The notes under the pieces: generated by a model
Databases searched by the model: none
What the model was told of the DNA's origin: nothing
The model's input: the letters and a program-made list of their open reading frames with translations, nothing else
Shown: positions 39,416-48,193 of the stretch, in pieces
How positions within the stretch are numbered: position 1 is the stretch's first letter
How the letters are laid out: each line of letters opens with the position of its first letter
Position numbers and translations under genes: made by a program
Source: Streptomyces sp. LUP30
GTDB taxonomy: Bacteria; Actinomycetota; Actinomycetes; Streptomycetales; Streptomycetaceae
Length of the DNA stretch: 64,000 nt
Direction: 5' to 3'
Assembly: GCF_001746365.1 (NCBI RefSeq)
Contig: NZ_MJAJ01000012.1
Location: 62,001-126,000, forward strand

Positions 39416-41755
39416 ATGACGACCACCACCTCCCGCGGCCGCCGCCGCGCCCCGACCCGCATCGAGCGGGCGGCCGGCAGGGCCGCGGCGCTGCAGAAAC
39501 CGCGCGTCATCCTCGCCCTGCTGCTTCTGCTCGCGCTCACCAGCGTGATGCTCCTCGACGGCTATCTGCGCGCCGAGGTCGGCGGCGACCAGCGCGTGCG
39601 CACCGGGGCCGCCTCCGGCGAGGTCCCCGACGATGTCCTCGACGGCGGCCCCATCCTGACCTTCCGCAGCGGCCGGGCCACCACCGTCTCGGTGCCGGAC
39701 AAGACGATCGCGCTGACCTTCGACGACGGCCCGAACCCGACCTGGACCCCTCAAGTGCTGCGGATCCTCCGGGAGTACGACGTGCCCGCCACGTTCTTCC
39801 TGGTCGGCTCGATGGTCTCGCGCTATCCGGGCATCGTCGAGGACATGGTCCAGCAGGGCGACGAGGTGGGCATCCACACCTTCACCCACGTCGACCTCTC
39901 CTACCAGTCGCCCGCCCGGGTCCGGCGCGAGATGACGCAGACCCAGCTGGCCCTGGCCGGCGCGGCCGGCATCACCACGACGCTGTTCCGGGCCCCGTAC
40001 TCCTCCGAGACCGACGCCATCGACGACTACAGCTGGCCGGTCTACAAGGAGCTCGGCGAGGACGGCTACACCAGCGTCTTCGTCGACACCGACAGCGACG
40101 ACTGGAAGCGGCCGGGCGTCTCGAAGATCGTCAAGTGGGCCACGCCGAAGGCCGGCAAGGGCGCGTCGGTGCTCTTCCACGACGCCGGCGGCGAGCGCTC
40201 GCAGACGATCGAGGCGCTGCCGAAGTACATCGAGAAGATGAAGGCCGAGGGCTACACCTTCACCACCATCAGCGGAGTGCTGCAGAAGCAGAACGCGGCG
40301 GCTCGCGGCACGACGGCGGCATCCGGCACTACAGGGACGACCGGCGGCACGACGGGGACGACTGGCGGCTCGCCGGGGACGCCGGGGGAGCAGCCCGGTG
40401 GACTGCCCGACGGGACGGGCGGGACGGGCGGGACGGGCGACCGTCTGCAGGCCGCCCACCGGGAGGCCACCGGCGTGACCCTCTACGAGGGCAAGGCCCT
40501 CATCGCCGCCGTCACCCTCGCCGAGTGGACCGTGCCGACGCTGTCCGTGGGACTGATGGTCGTCGGCGTGGCCGTCCTCGGCCGCTTCGGGATGATGCTG
40601 CTCCTGGCGCGCCGCCACCACAGACGGCGCAACAGGCGCCGCTTCAGCTGGGGACCGACGATCACCCGGCCGGTGAGCGTGATCGTCCCGGCGTACAACG
40701 AGAAGGAGTGCATCGCCAACACCCTGAAGTCGCTGGCGAAGAGCACCCACCCGATCGAGGTCATCGTCGTGGACGATGGCTCGACCGACGACACCTCCGA
40801 GATCGCCCGCGCGGCGGCGACGTCCCTCGGCATGACGAACGTCCGCGTCATCCGCCAGGAGAACGCCGGCAAGCCCGCCGCCCTCAACAACGGCGTCCGC
40901 AGCGCGAGCCACGACATCGTCGTGATGATGGACGGCGACACGGTCTTCGAGCCGGAGGCCGTGCACCATCTGGTGCAGCCCTTCGCGAACCCGCAGGTCG
41001 GCGCGGTCGCCGGCAACGCGAAGGTCGGCAACCGCGACACGATCATCGGCGCCTGGCAGCACATCGAGTACGTGATGGGCTTCAACCTCGACCGCCGCAT
41101 GTACGACCTGCTGCGCTGCATGCCGACCATCCCCGGCGCGATCGGGGCGTTCCGCCGCGACGCCGTTCTGGAGGTCGGCGGCATGAGCGACGACACCCTC
41201 GCCGAGGACACCGACATCACCATCGCCATGCACCGCGCGGGCCGGCAGGTCGTCTATCAGGAGCACGCCAGGGCCTGGACGGAGGCTCCGGGCTCGCTGA
41301 AGCAGCTGTGGTCCCAGCGCTACCGCTGGTCCTACGGCACCATGCAGGCGCTGTGGAAGCACCGCGGGTCCCTGACGGACAAGGGGCCCTCGGGCCGCTT
41401 CGGCCGGGTGGGCATGCCGCTCGTGGTGCTCTTCCAGATCGTCACGCCGGTCTTCGCCCCGCTCATCGACGTCTTCACCGTCTACTCGATGATCTTCATC
41501 GACTTCCGGGCGGCCCTGCTGGCCTGGCTGGCGGTCCTCGGCATCCAACTGGGCTGCGCCGCCTACGCGTTCCGCCTGGACCGCGAGAAGTACCGCTACC
41601 TGCTGATGATGCCGCTGCAGCAGCTGGCCTACCGCCAGATGATGTACCTCGTCCTCATCCACTCCTGCATCACCGCCCTCACCGGGGGCCGTCTGCGCTG
41701 GCAGAAGCTGAAGCGCACGGGCGAGGTCGGCACCCCGGCAGGGGTGAGCCGATGA
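39416..41755 (+). CDS. Polysaccharide deacetylase-GT2 fusion (MatB-like)
   Basis: A 779-residue membrane fusion enzyme. One helix (about 30-48) precedes an extracellular NodB deacetylase domain (metal motifs TFDDGP at 101-106 and HTFTH at 154-158), then a Gly/Thr-rich linker (about 300-345), a second helix (about 365-400) and a cytosolic GT2 synthase domain (about 420-650: VVDDGSTDDT, MMDGDT, EDTD, QRYRW near 634) with terminal helices. It would polymerise and partly deacetylate a GlcNAc-type glycan. The architecture matches MatB of Streptomyces, which with MatA makes poly-GlcNAc for pellet aggregation (from memory). Stop overlaps the next ATG. Confidence 0.9.
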   Translation: MTTTTSRGRRRAPTRIERAAGRAAALQKPRVILALLLLLALTSVMLLDGYLRAEVGGDQRVRTGAASGEVPDDVLDGGPILTFRSGRATTVSVPDKTIALTFDDGPNPTWTPQVLRILREYDVPATFFLVGSMVSRYPGIVEDMVQQGDEVGIHTFTHVDLSYQSPARVRREMTQTQLALAGAAGITTTLFRAPYSSETDAIDDYSWPVYKELGEDGYTSVFVDTDSDDWKRPGVSKIVKWATPKAGKGASVLFHDAGGERSQTIEALPKYIEKMKAEGYTFTTISGVLQKQNAAARGTTAASGTTGTTGGTTGTTGGSPGTPGEQPGGLPDGTGGTGGTGDRLQAAHREATGVTLYEGKALIAAVTLAEWTVPTLSVGLMVVGVAVLGRFGMMLLLARRHHRRRNRRRFSWGPTITRPVSVIVPAYNEKECIANTLKSLAKSTHPIEVIVVDDGSTDDTSEIARAAATSLGMTNVRVIRQENAGKPAALNNGVRSASHDIVVMMDGDTVFEPEAVHHLVQPFANPQVGAVAGNAKVGNRDTIIGAWQHIEYVMGFNLDRRMYDLLRCMPTIPGAIGAFRRDAVLEVGGMSDDTLAEDTDITIAMHRAGRQVVYQEHARAWTEAPGSLKQLWSQRYRWSYGTMQALWKHRGSLTDKGPSGRFGRVGMPLVVLFQIVTPVFAPLIDVFTVYSMIFIDFRAALLAWLAVLGIQLGCAAYAFRLDREKYRYLLMMPLQQLAYRQMMYLVLIHSCITALTGGRLRWQKLKRTGEVGTPAGVSR

Positions 41756-43062
41756 GCTGGGACCAGCAGGGCCACGGCGATCAGTACCGTCAGCAGCCGC
41801 AGCACCCCTACGGGTACGAGGGGTACGGGCAACCCCAGCAGTACGGGCAGCCCCCGTACGGGCAATCCCCGTACGGGCAACCCCAGCAGTACGGCGGGCT
41901 CCAGCAGTATCCGCAGGAGCCGTATCCGCAGGAGCAGGCGGAGCCCAGGGAGTACGGGCAGGCCGTCGCCGTCGAGGAAACGGCGCCTCCGCCCACGACG
42001 GAGGCCGCGCCACCGGTCGGGCCCGCCGCTCCCCAGCGTGACCGCTACTTCGACACCCTTCGCGCCCTCGCCCTGATCAGGGTCGTCGCCTATCACACCT
42101 TCGGCTGGGCCTGGGCGGGCATGGTCTTCCCCTCCATGGGGATCATGTTCGGCCTGGCCGGCACCCTGATGGCGAAATCCCTGGAGCGGCCGGCCGTGAA
42201 GGTGGTCAGGAGCCGCCTGCGCCGGCTCCTGCCGCCGTTCTGGTTCTGGGGCGTCTTCGTCGTCCTGGCGATGCTGGTGCACGACTGGATGCCGGGCTGG
42301 GAGATCGTCTACTGGGTCGTGCCGCTGGGCGACCCGCCGGGCAACGCCTGGGGCGAGCAGGCCTGGGAGATCCTCTGGTACCTGCGGACGTACCTCTGGT
42401 TCGTCCTGCTCTCGCCGCTGCTGCTGCGGCTCTTCCGGCTCGCGCCGGCCGTCCTCCTGGCACTCTCCCTCACGCCGATCCTGGTGCTGACCTTCGTGTG
42501 GGCGGGCCCGGACAACCGCGTCGGCACCGCGCTGTGGGACCTGTCGACGTACCTCTTCTGCTGGATGCTCGGTTTCGCGCACCATGACGGCGTCCTGCAG
42601 CGGATGAAGCCGGCCCTGGTCGTCTTCGCGTCCCTGGCGGCGATCGGGTTCGGCGGCTGGTACGCCTTCACGCACCAGGCCGGGTCCGGCACCTACGACC
42701 TGGACGAGAACCCGCTCGCGCAGGCCTTCTGGTCCGCCGGCTTCGTCATGCCGCTGATGTGGGCCAAGGCGTACTTCGGCATCGACTTCGCCTGGCTCAC
42801 GCGGTTCAGGCGGACGAACCGGATCGTGACCGTCTTCAACGCGCGGGCGGTGACGATCTACCTCTGGCACGAGATCGCCCTGATCCTGGCCGTGCCGCTG
42901 ATCGACCGGTTCTGGGACGTCCCCGCGTTCGAGACGTACCTGCCGTTGGACAGCCAGTGGTTCCTGTTCGGCGTGGGCTGGCTGCTGATCGGCGTCTTCG
43001 TGCTGCTGTGCGGATGGGTCGAGGACCTCGCGGCGCGGAAGAAGCCGAGGCTCCTGCCGTGA
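41752..43062 (+). CDS. Acyltransferase family 3 membrane protein (MatA-like)
   Basis: A 436-residue protein whose first 95 residues are a disordered Gln/Tyr/Gly/Pro-rich tail ([19 protein letters not shown]) encoded by short DNA repeats. The rest is a ten-helix acyltransferase-3 domain; it opens with [24 protein letters not shown], split here as [15 protein letters not shown] and YHTFGW, with the family Asp/Arg and His. It could add acyl groups to, or help export, the polymer made by the fusion enzyme. Coupled by an ATGA overlap. Confidence 0.87.
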   Translation: MSWDQQGHGDQYRQQPQHPYGYEGYGQPQQYGQPPYGQSPYGQPQQYGGLQQYPQEPYPQEQAEPREYGQAVAVEETAPPPTTEAAPPVGPAAPQRDRYFDTLRALALIRVVAYHTFGWAWAGMVFPSMGIMFGLAGTLMAKSLERPAVKVVRSRLRRLLPPFWFWGVFVVLAMLVHDWMPGWEIVYWVVPLGDPPGNAWGEQAWEILWYLRTYLWFVLLSPLLLRLFRLAPAVLLALSLTPILVLTFVWAGPDNRVGTALWDLSTYLFCWMLGFAHHDGVLQRMKPALVVFASLAAIGFGGWYAFTHQAGSGTYDLDENPLAQAFWSAGFVMPLMWAKAYFGIDFAWLTRFRRTNRIVTVFNARAVTIYLWHEIALILAVPLIDRFWDVPAFETYLPLDSQWFLFGVGWLLIGVFVLLCGWVEDLAARKKPRLLP

Positions 43063-43094
43063 GCCGGCGGGGGCCGGGCTGCCACAATGGGCGG

Positions 43095-43790
43095 GTGACC
43101 CGCGCTTCCCTGAACAAGCAGCCCAACGAAGTCGCCTCGATGTTCGACCGCGTGGCGGAACGGTACGACGTGACCAACGACGTGCTGTCCCTCGGCCAGG
43201 ACCGCAGGTGGCGCAAGGAGGTCGCCAAGGCGGTCGACGCCCGGCCCGCGCAGAAGGTCCTTGACCTCGCCGCCGGCACGGCCACCTCGTCGCTCCCCTT
43301 CGCGCAGACCGGCGCCTACGTCGTCCCCTGCGACTTCTCGCTCGGCATGCTCCAGGTCGGGAAAAGGAAGCACACCTGGCTGCCGTTCACGGCCGGGGAC
43401 GCGACGAGACTGCCGTTCAAGGACGACACCTTCGACGCCGTCACCATCTCCTTCGGCCTGCGCAACGTGCAGGACTTCGACTCGGCGCTGCGTGAGATGC
43501 ACCGGGTGACCAGGCCCGGCGGCCGGGTCGTCATCTGCGAGTTCTCGCACCCCACCTGGGCGCCCTTCCGGACCGTCTACACCGAGTACCTGATGCGGGC
43601 CCTGCCGCCGGTCGCCCGCGCGGTCTCCTCCAATCCCGACGCCTATGTCTACCTGGCCGAGTCGATCCGCGCCTGGCCCGACCAGCCCGCCCTCGCCGAG
43701 CATCTGCGCAAGGCCGGTTGGTCGAACGTCGCCTGGCGCAACCTGACAGGCGGCGTGGTCACCCTGCACCGAGGCTTCAAGGAGGCCTGA
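43095..43790 (+). CDS. menG: Demethylmenaquinone methyltransferase MenG
   Basis: A 231-residue UbiE-family methyltransferase that performs the last step of menaquinone synthesis, C-methylation of demethylmenaquinone. Landmarks: [66 protein letters not shown] and the end [17 protein letters not shown] 43095 follows CACAAT at six bases, pointing to a leaderless transcript. The stop codon lies in the first of a set of 14-base repeats. Confidence 0.95.
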   Translation: MTRASLNKQPNEVASMFDRVAERYDVTNDVLSLGQDRRWRKEVAKAVDARPAQKVLDLAAGTATSSLPFAQTGAYVVPCDFSLGMLQVGKRKHTWLPFTAGDATRLPFKDDTFDAVTISFGLRNVQDFDSALREMHRVTRPGGRVVICEFSHPTWAPFRTVYTEYLMRALPPVARAVSSNPDAYVYLAESIRAWPDQPALAEHLRKAGWSNVAWRNLTGGVVTLHRGFKEA

Positions 43791-43859
43791 TCGGTACGGC
43801 CTGATCGGTTCGGCCCGATCGGGCCGGGACTGATCGGTTCGGGACTGATCGGTTCGGTC
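43788..43859 (+). repeat. Fourteen-base repeats after menG
   Basis: Copies of TGATCGGTTCGG(C/A)(C/A)-type units begin at 43788, 43802, 43831 and 43846, with a diverged copy at 43816. The first overlaps the menG stop. Confidence 0.75.
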
Positions 43860-43916
43860 CGTGCGGTCCGGGCCGTGCGGACCGGTCCGCACGGTTCGGG
43901 GCCGACCGGTCCCGTG

Positions 43917-44267
43917 TCAGCGGACGATCGTCTCGAAAGGGTCGTGGGACCGGTCCAGTTCGCGCTGGAGCCCGCCCCCTCCTGGTCTCGGCACGCGCGG
44001 CTCGCGCACGCCCGCGCCGCCGCCGCCCTCCCCGTCGGAGAAGTCGAACCACACCGTGACCACGGCGCCGCGCGGAACCTCGACGCCCGGCGGCGGATAC
44101 TGCCGTACGACGTGGTCGACGACCGCGTTGCGAAAGTCGGGCCGGTCCGGTGCGGCCAGCAGCACGCCCTGCGCAGCGGCCGCCTCGCGCGCGTCCATGG
44201 CCATCAGGCCGACCAGCCTGGGCACACGCACGTCGGGTGTTTTGGGTGGAATGAGCACAGATGTCAC
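43917..44267 (-). CDS. PASTA domain small protein
   Basis: A 116-residue protein with one PASTA domain (about 14-76: VRVPRLVGLMAMDAREAAAA, then VVRQYPPPGVEVPRGAVVTVWF). No signal peptide or transmembrane helix is seen, so it is cytosolic or leaderless-exported, unusual for a domain that binds muropeptides in kinases and PBPs. The C-terminal 35 residues are Gly/Arg-rich. GTG 44267 is the first start; GTG 44258, with GGGGGTG six bases upstream, is the better start by RBS. Confidence 0.8.
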   Translation of the reverse strand: MTSVLIPPKTPDVRVPRLVGLMAMDAREAAAAQGVLLAAPDRPDFRNAVVDHVVRQYPPPGVEVPRGAVVTVWFDFSDGEGGGGAGVREPRVPRPGGGGLQRELDRSHDPFETIVR

Positions 44268-44350
44268 CCCCAGCGGTACTGGCAGGGTAACCGCCCGGGG
44301 GGCCGTCCGGAAGCGTCAGGTGTCGTTCTGTAGCCGACGGCCACGCAGGG

Positions 44351-44857
44351 TCACAAGACGAGCCGGTAGCAGCGCCCCTCCCGGTCCGGCTCCGGGGTGG
44401 TGAAGACCTCCGCGAGCCGCATCCCCAGCCGCTGTGTGACGGCGATGGACCGCTCGTTGCGCGCGTCGACCATCGCCACCACTCCCGGGGCCCCGGCGGC
44501 CCGCACCCGCTCCAGGGTCATCTGCGCCGCCGCCGTCACATAGCCGTGCCCCCAGTGCTGCCGCCCGAGCCGCCATCCGATCTCGATCTCGCCCCGGGGC
44601 CCCCACTCCCAGGGCCACGGCTGGGCTCCGGTGAAGCCGAGCACCCGGTCGTCGCGGTCCAGCATCGTCCACAGACAGAAGCCGCGTTCGGCGTCGTGCC
44701 GGCGCTGGCGGGCGGTGAGCTCCTCGTAGACCGACAGTTCCGCGGATCTGCCCCCCTGGAACTCCATCACGTCCGGGTCGTCGAAGACCCGGTGCCAGGC
44801 GACCGCGTCCTCGTCCGTCGGAACGCGCAGCCGTACCAGGGGCAGAGCTCGGTTCAC
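44351..44857 (-). CDS. GNAT family acetyltransferase (RimJ-type)
   Basis: A 168-residue acetyltransferase of the RimJ/RimL type: LRLRVPTDEDAVAWHRVFDDPDV-like start (RLRVPTDEDAVAWHRVF), EIEIGWRLGRQHWGHGYVTA (acetyl-CoA loop), and NERSIAVTQRLGMRLAE. It probably acetylates an N-terminus or small amine. The frame is open to 45043, but GTG 44857 has AAGGG seven bases upstream and begins at the conserved region. It is divergent from the reductase gene (97 bases). Confidence 0.85.
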   Translation of the reverse strand: MNRALPLVRLRVPTDEDAVAWHRVFDDPDVMEFQGGRSAELSVYEELTARQRRHDAERGFCLWTMLDRDDRVLGFTGAQPWPWEWGPRGEIEIGWRLGRQHWGHGYVTAAAQMTLERVRAAGAPGVVAMVDARNERSIAVTQRLGMRLAEVFTTPEPDREGRCYRLVL

Positions 44858-44954
44858 GGGGCAGCCCTTCAGCCAGGTGATCACTTCTGCTGAATAGACT
44901 GCCCATGTCCAGTGCCGGTCGGCACGCAGATTCCGAACTTGGGGAGATCCCGCC

Positions 44955-46262
44955 GTGACCGCCGTGAACGAGCCCCACGCCGAGCCCTTCTCCGAGACCA
45001 CCGCCGATGTGATCGTCGTCGGCGCGGGACCGGCCGGCTCCACGACCGCCTACTACCTCGCCAAGGCCGGACTCGACGTACTCCTCCTCGAGAAGACCGA
45101 GTTCCCGCGCGAGAAGGTCTGCGGCGACGGCCTCACCCCGCGCGCCACGAAGCAGCTCGTGGCCATGGGCATCGACATCTCCGAGGAAGCCGGCTGGCTG
45201 CGCAACAAGGGCCTGAGGATCATCGGCGGCGGGGTGCGGTTGCAGCTCGACTGGCCCGATCTCGCCTCCTTCCCCGACTACGGCCTCGTCCGCAAGCGCG
45301 ACGACTTCGACGAGCAGCTCGCCCGGCAGGCCCAGAAGGCCGGCGCCCGCCTCTACGAGCGCTGCAACGTCGGCGCGCCGATCCTCGACGAACGCACCGG
45401 CCGTATCACCGGTGTGCACGCCAAGCTGGGGGAGGAGAAGCGCGAAGTCACCTTCCGCGCCCCGCTCGTGGTGGCCGCCGACGGCAACTCCACCCGCCTC
45501 TCCCTCGCGATGGGCCTGCACCGCCGTGAGGACCGCCCGATGGGCGTCGCGGTCCGCACCTACTTCACCTCTCCGCGCCACGAGGACGACTATCTGGAGT
45601 CCTGGCTGGAGCTGTGGGACCGCCGGGGCCCGGGTGAGGACCGGCTGCTGCCCGGTTACGGCTGGATCTTCGGCATGGGCGACGGAACGTCCAACGTCGG
45701 CCTGGGCGTGCTGAACACCTCCGACTCCTTCAAGGAACTCGACTGGCGCGAGGTCCTCAAGGCCTGGTGCGCGTCCATGCCGGAGGACTGGGGGTACACC
45801 CCCGAAAACATGACCGGCCCGATCCGCGGCGCGGCCCTGCCGATGGCCTTCAACCGCAAGCCGCACTACACCAAGGGGCTGCTGCTGGTCGGCGACGCCG
45901 GCGGCCTGGTGAACCCCTTCAACGGCGAGGGCATCGCGTACGCCATGGAATCCGGCCAGATCGCCGCCGACGTCATCGTTCAGGCCCATGCCCGGGCCAC
46001 CCCCGGCCAGCGCGAACTCGCCCTGCAGCGCTACCCGCAGATCCTCGCGGACACCTACGGCGGCTACTACACGCTGGGGCGGGCGTTCGTGAAGCTCATC
46101 GGCAACCCGAAGGTCATGAAGATCGCGGCACAGCGCGGTCTGACCCATCCGCTGCTGATGAAGTTCACCCTGAAGATGCTCGCCAACCTGACGGACCCCA
46201 CGGGCGGCGACGCGATGGACCGCATCATCAACGGCCTGAGCAAGGTGGCCCCCAAGGCCTGA
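44955..46262 (+). CDS. Geranylgeranyl reductase family flavoprotein (possible menaquinone reductase)
   Basis: A 435-residue flavoprotein: VIVVGAGPAGSTTAYYLAK at 19-37 binds FAD, then KVCGDGLTPRA, and the second FAD segment GLLLVGDAGGLVNPFNGEGI, written as LLVGDAGGLVNPFNGEG, at about 312. The C-terminus is helical and amphipathic, fitting a membrane-surface enzyme. Family members saturate isoprenoid double bonds; in mycobacteria MenJ reduces one menaquinone isoprene, and this gene lies near menG as menJ does (from memory). That role is therefore likely but not proven. GTG 44955 has GGGGAG eight bases upstream. Confidence 0.85.
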   Translation: MTAVNEPHAEPFSETTADVIVVGAGPAGSTTAYYLAKAGLDVLLLEKTEFPREKVCGDGLTPRATKQLVAMGIDISEEAGWLRNKGLRIIGGGVRLQLDWPDLASFPDYGLVRKRDDFDEQLARQAQKAGARLYERCNVGAPILDERTGRITGVHAKLGEEKREVTFRAPLVVAADGNSTRLSLAMGLHRREDRPMGVAVRTYFTSPRHEDDYLESWLELWDRRGPGEDRLLPGYGWIFGMGDGTSNVGLGVLNTSDSFKELDWREVLKAWCASMPEDWGYTPENMTGPIRGAALPMAFNRKPHYTKGLLLVGDAGGLVNPFNGEGIAYAMESGQIAADVIVQAHARATPGQRELALQRYPQILADTYGGYYTLGRAFVKLIGNPKVMKIAAQRGLTHPLLMKFTLKMLANLTDPTGGDAMDRIINGLSKVAPKA

Positions 46263-46355
46263 CCTCCCACCGGGACGGTGCGGATCCGTCGCTCGGCGGC
46301 CCGGCGTGCGAAGACCTTCGTCCCGTCGGCCCGCCCCCTGCCCACGCACTGACGA

Positions 46356-46375
46356 TGTATCCGACATGTCGGACA
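46356..46375. promoter_or_regulatory. Twenty-base palindrome, likely operator
   Basis: GTATCCGACATGTCGGACAC is symmetric except for one pair; the inner 14 bases TCCGACATGTCGGA (46359-46372) are perfect. It lies 93 bases after the reductase stop, before a possible small zinc-ribbon frame. Confidence 0.5.
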
Positions 46376-46679
46376 CTCTCGTGATGTGCCGGTCACCCAG
46401 GCGATGCACCGATGGAGGGGGGAATGTCCGGATGAATGCCCCCGGTGCGGCGGCGACTTGGCGCGTCGGAACTCGTGCGCGCGACGGAGCGCCACCTCCG
46501 ACTCGTGGCCACGTCCGACTCGGGGCCCTCATCCGACTCGCGGCCCCCATCCGGCTCGGGGCTCCCGCCCGGTTCAGGGCGGCTCGCCCCCGCTCGGCCA
46601 CCTCCCTGGCCGTGCGGGCCCGTTCAGGCGCGCTGAGGGCCCGCTGAGGGCCGTGCCGGGCCGCGCCGGGGGCAACCCG

Positions 46680-46712
46680 AAGGGCCGCTGCCCCCGAGCG
46701 GCTGCGGCCCTT
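46680..46712 (-). terminator. Terminator of the NlpC/P60 gene
   Basis: AAGGGCCGC and GCGGCCCTT form a perfect 9-bp stem with a 15-base loop, 40 bases after the leftward stop. Confidence 0.65.
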
Positions 46713-46751
46713 GCGTGTGTGCGGCGCCCTCACGGGCGCGCCGAGTGGGTG

Positions 46752-47555
46752 TCAGAGCACCCGGACCGCGCCGGTCGGCGGGTCGTAGGACAGCGGCTTC
46801 TCCGCCACACCGGTGGAGGGGTTCTGCGCGCCGACGAACATGCCGTCGCCGACGTACACCGCCACGTGGTACGCGCTGCCCGCGCTGCCCCAGTACAGGA
46901 TGTCGCCCGGCTGCAGGTTGTCCAGGGAGACCTGGGTGCCGGCGGTCGACTGGTCCTGCGAGACGCGCGGCAGGTCGATGCCCACCTGCTTGAAGGCGGT
47001 CTGCATCAGCCCCGAGCAGTCCCACGAGTTGGGGCCGGTGCCACCGGAGACGTAGGCGTCGCCGATCTGTGCCTTCACGAAGGCGATGACAGCCGCGGCC
47101 GAACCGGTCGCGTGGGAGCTGCTCGTGCTGGTGAAGGTGTTGCTGCTCGCCGAGGCGGACAGCGTGGTCCGGTCGGCGGAGCGCGTGGCGCGCTCGGCGG
47201 CGGCCCTGCGGGCGGCCTCGGCCTTCTGCTTGGCCTCGGCCTTGGCGTGCGCGAGGTCCTTGTTGGCCTCCTTGGCGGCTGCCGCGGCGGCCGCGTCACG
47301 CTCGGCGTGCAGCTGGTAGTTCGCCGCGGCCTGCTGTGTGGCCTGGGCGGACTGTGCGACCTGGGCGGCCAGGTCACCGGTGAGCACGGGCAGTTCGAGC
47401 GTCTGCGTCACCGGCTCGGCGGCGTTGGCCGTGCCTGCTGCTGCGGCGACGGCCAGCGTGCCGAGGACACCACTGGCGACTCCGGCCCGCATCGCGATCG
47501 TCGACGCGCTGCGGCGGGGTTTCCGGTGGCTGCGTATGTGAGCGGTGTGGGACAT
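46752..47555 (-). CDS. Secreted NlpC/P60 (C40) cell-wall hydrolase
   Basis: A 267-residue exported peptidoglycan hydrolase. ATG 47555 gives a signal peptide (basic start RSHRKPRRS, core VLGTLAVAAAA, cleavage near ANAAEP). Residues about 60-125 are an Ala/Lys/Glu-rich coiled coil, then a Ser/Thr linker. The C-terminal NlpC/P60 domain has the catalytic Cys180 (SWDCSGL) and His (AYHVAVYVGDG). It should cut stem peptides. No RBS is obvious, and a large gap with several palindromes lies upstream. Confidence 0.9.
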   Translation of the reverse strand: MSHTAHIRSHRKPRRSASTIAMRAGVASGVLGTLAVAAAAGTANAAEPVTQTLELPVLTGDLAAQVAQSAQATQQAAANYQLHAERDAAAAAAAKEANKDLAHAKAEAKQKAEAARRAAAERATRSADRTTLSASASSNTFTSTSSSHATGSAAAVIAFVKAQIGDAYVSGGTGPNSWDCSGLMQTAFKQVGIDLPRVSQDQSTAGTQVSLDNLQPGDILYWGSAGSAYHVAVYVGDGMFVGAQNPSTGVAEKPLSYDPPTGAVRVL

Positions 47556-47864
47556 GGGTACAACCGGTATCAGGGGCTCCTCCATACCTACAAGAAACGT
47601 GTGCTGCGCCACAGTTGTTCAACGGGTGCCGCAAATTCGTGTTCTGCCGTTCTTTATTGACGCCGTAACGGACATTGCGGACGCGGGTGATCAAGCCTGT
47701 GATCATGGGCTTTCGTCGTTACGCCCGGATTGCCCGCCGCCTACCATCGGTCACGACCGTTGGCCAAGCCCGCTTCTTAAGCGGCCCTCACGGGTGTGGC
47801 GGAGGTCACGGAACGGTTACCGGAGCGGAGGCGTCCCGCGCATGCGGTGCCATTCGTTCCGCTC

Positions 47865-47886
47865 GTGAACGCGTGCACGCGTCCAC
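47865..47886. promoter_or_regulatory. Twenty-two-base near-palindrome
   Basis: The inner ACGCGTGCACGCGT (47869-47882) is a perfect 14-bp palindrome, extended by GTG and CAC at the ends with one mismatched pair. An operator of unknown regulator. Confidence 0.5.
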
Positions 47887-47912
47887 ACCGTGAGTCGGGG
47901 CTCCCTCTGATG

Positions 47913-47929
47913 TGTGAACGCGGGTCACT
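47913..47929. promoter_or_regulatory. Rex-like site with extra spacer base
   Basis: TGTGA-ACGCGGG-TCACT has the half sites of the Streptomyces Rex operator (TGTGAACGCGTTCACA), but seven rather than six bases between them. Confidence 0.35.
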
Positions 47930-48032
47930 ACCAGGACGCCGCGTCCAGCTCCAATTTGCATGCAAGGGAACCCTCTTGATATTGAGACGCCCCCTGTCGC
48001 CTGCGATGACGAGCGAAAATGTCACTTCTTGT

Positions 48033-48141
48033 GATCACTCTGACGCTTCGCGTATGAAGATCACTGCTGATACGACTTCATGATCCTTCGTCAGGTGGTG
48101 GAGATCACAAAGCTTGTGTAATACCCCGTGTCGCAGATCAC
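48033..48141 (+). repeat. Four GATCAC boxes upstream of nuoA
   Basis: GATCAC occurs at 48033, 48059, 48103 and 48136, all in the same orientation, the last three preceded by AGA-type bases. The third is followed by the inverted repeat CACAA-agc-TTGTG (48106-48118). Confidence 0.55.
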
Positions 48142-48154
48142 AGAGCGGCGGGCA

Positions 48155-48193
48155 TAGGATGCGAGGCAGTTGGGCTTGTGACCTGCTTCACAT
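48155..48193 (+). promoter_or_regulatory. nuo promoter region with Rex operator
   Basis: TTGTGA-cctgct-TCACAT (48176-48193) matches the Rex operator symmetry TGTGA-N6-TCACA exactly. TAGGAT at 48155-48160 is a candidate -10, which would place the site over the start of transcription. Rex control of nuo by NADH/NAD is established in S. coelicolor as I recall. Confidence 0.65.

Larger units (their letters stand above)
46263..46751. other. Intergenic gap between the reductase and NlpC/P60 genes
   Basis: These 489 bases include a strong palindrome (46356-46375), an open frame starting at about 46404 that would encode a CPDECPRCGG segment but then runs in poor, repetitive codons (PTRGPHPTRGPH) into the antisense of the next gene, CCGACTCG-type repeats (46499-46560) and a hairpin near 46680-46712. 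No gene is called. Confidence 0.5.

Noticed and set aside
46386..47660. Rightward open frame of 424 codons from the CPRCGG segment through the NlpC/P60 gene
   Set aside because: Most of it is antisense to the recognised hydrolase and crosses its terminator; only the first 30 codons are of interest, and they are reported as a finding.
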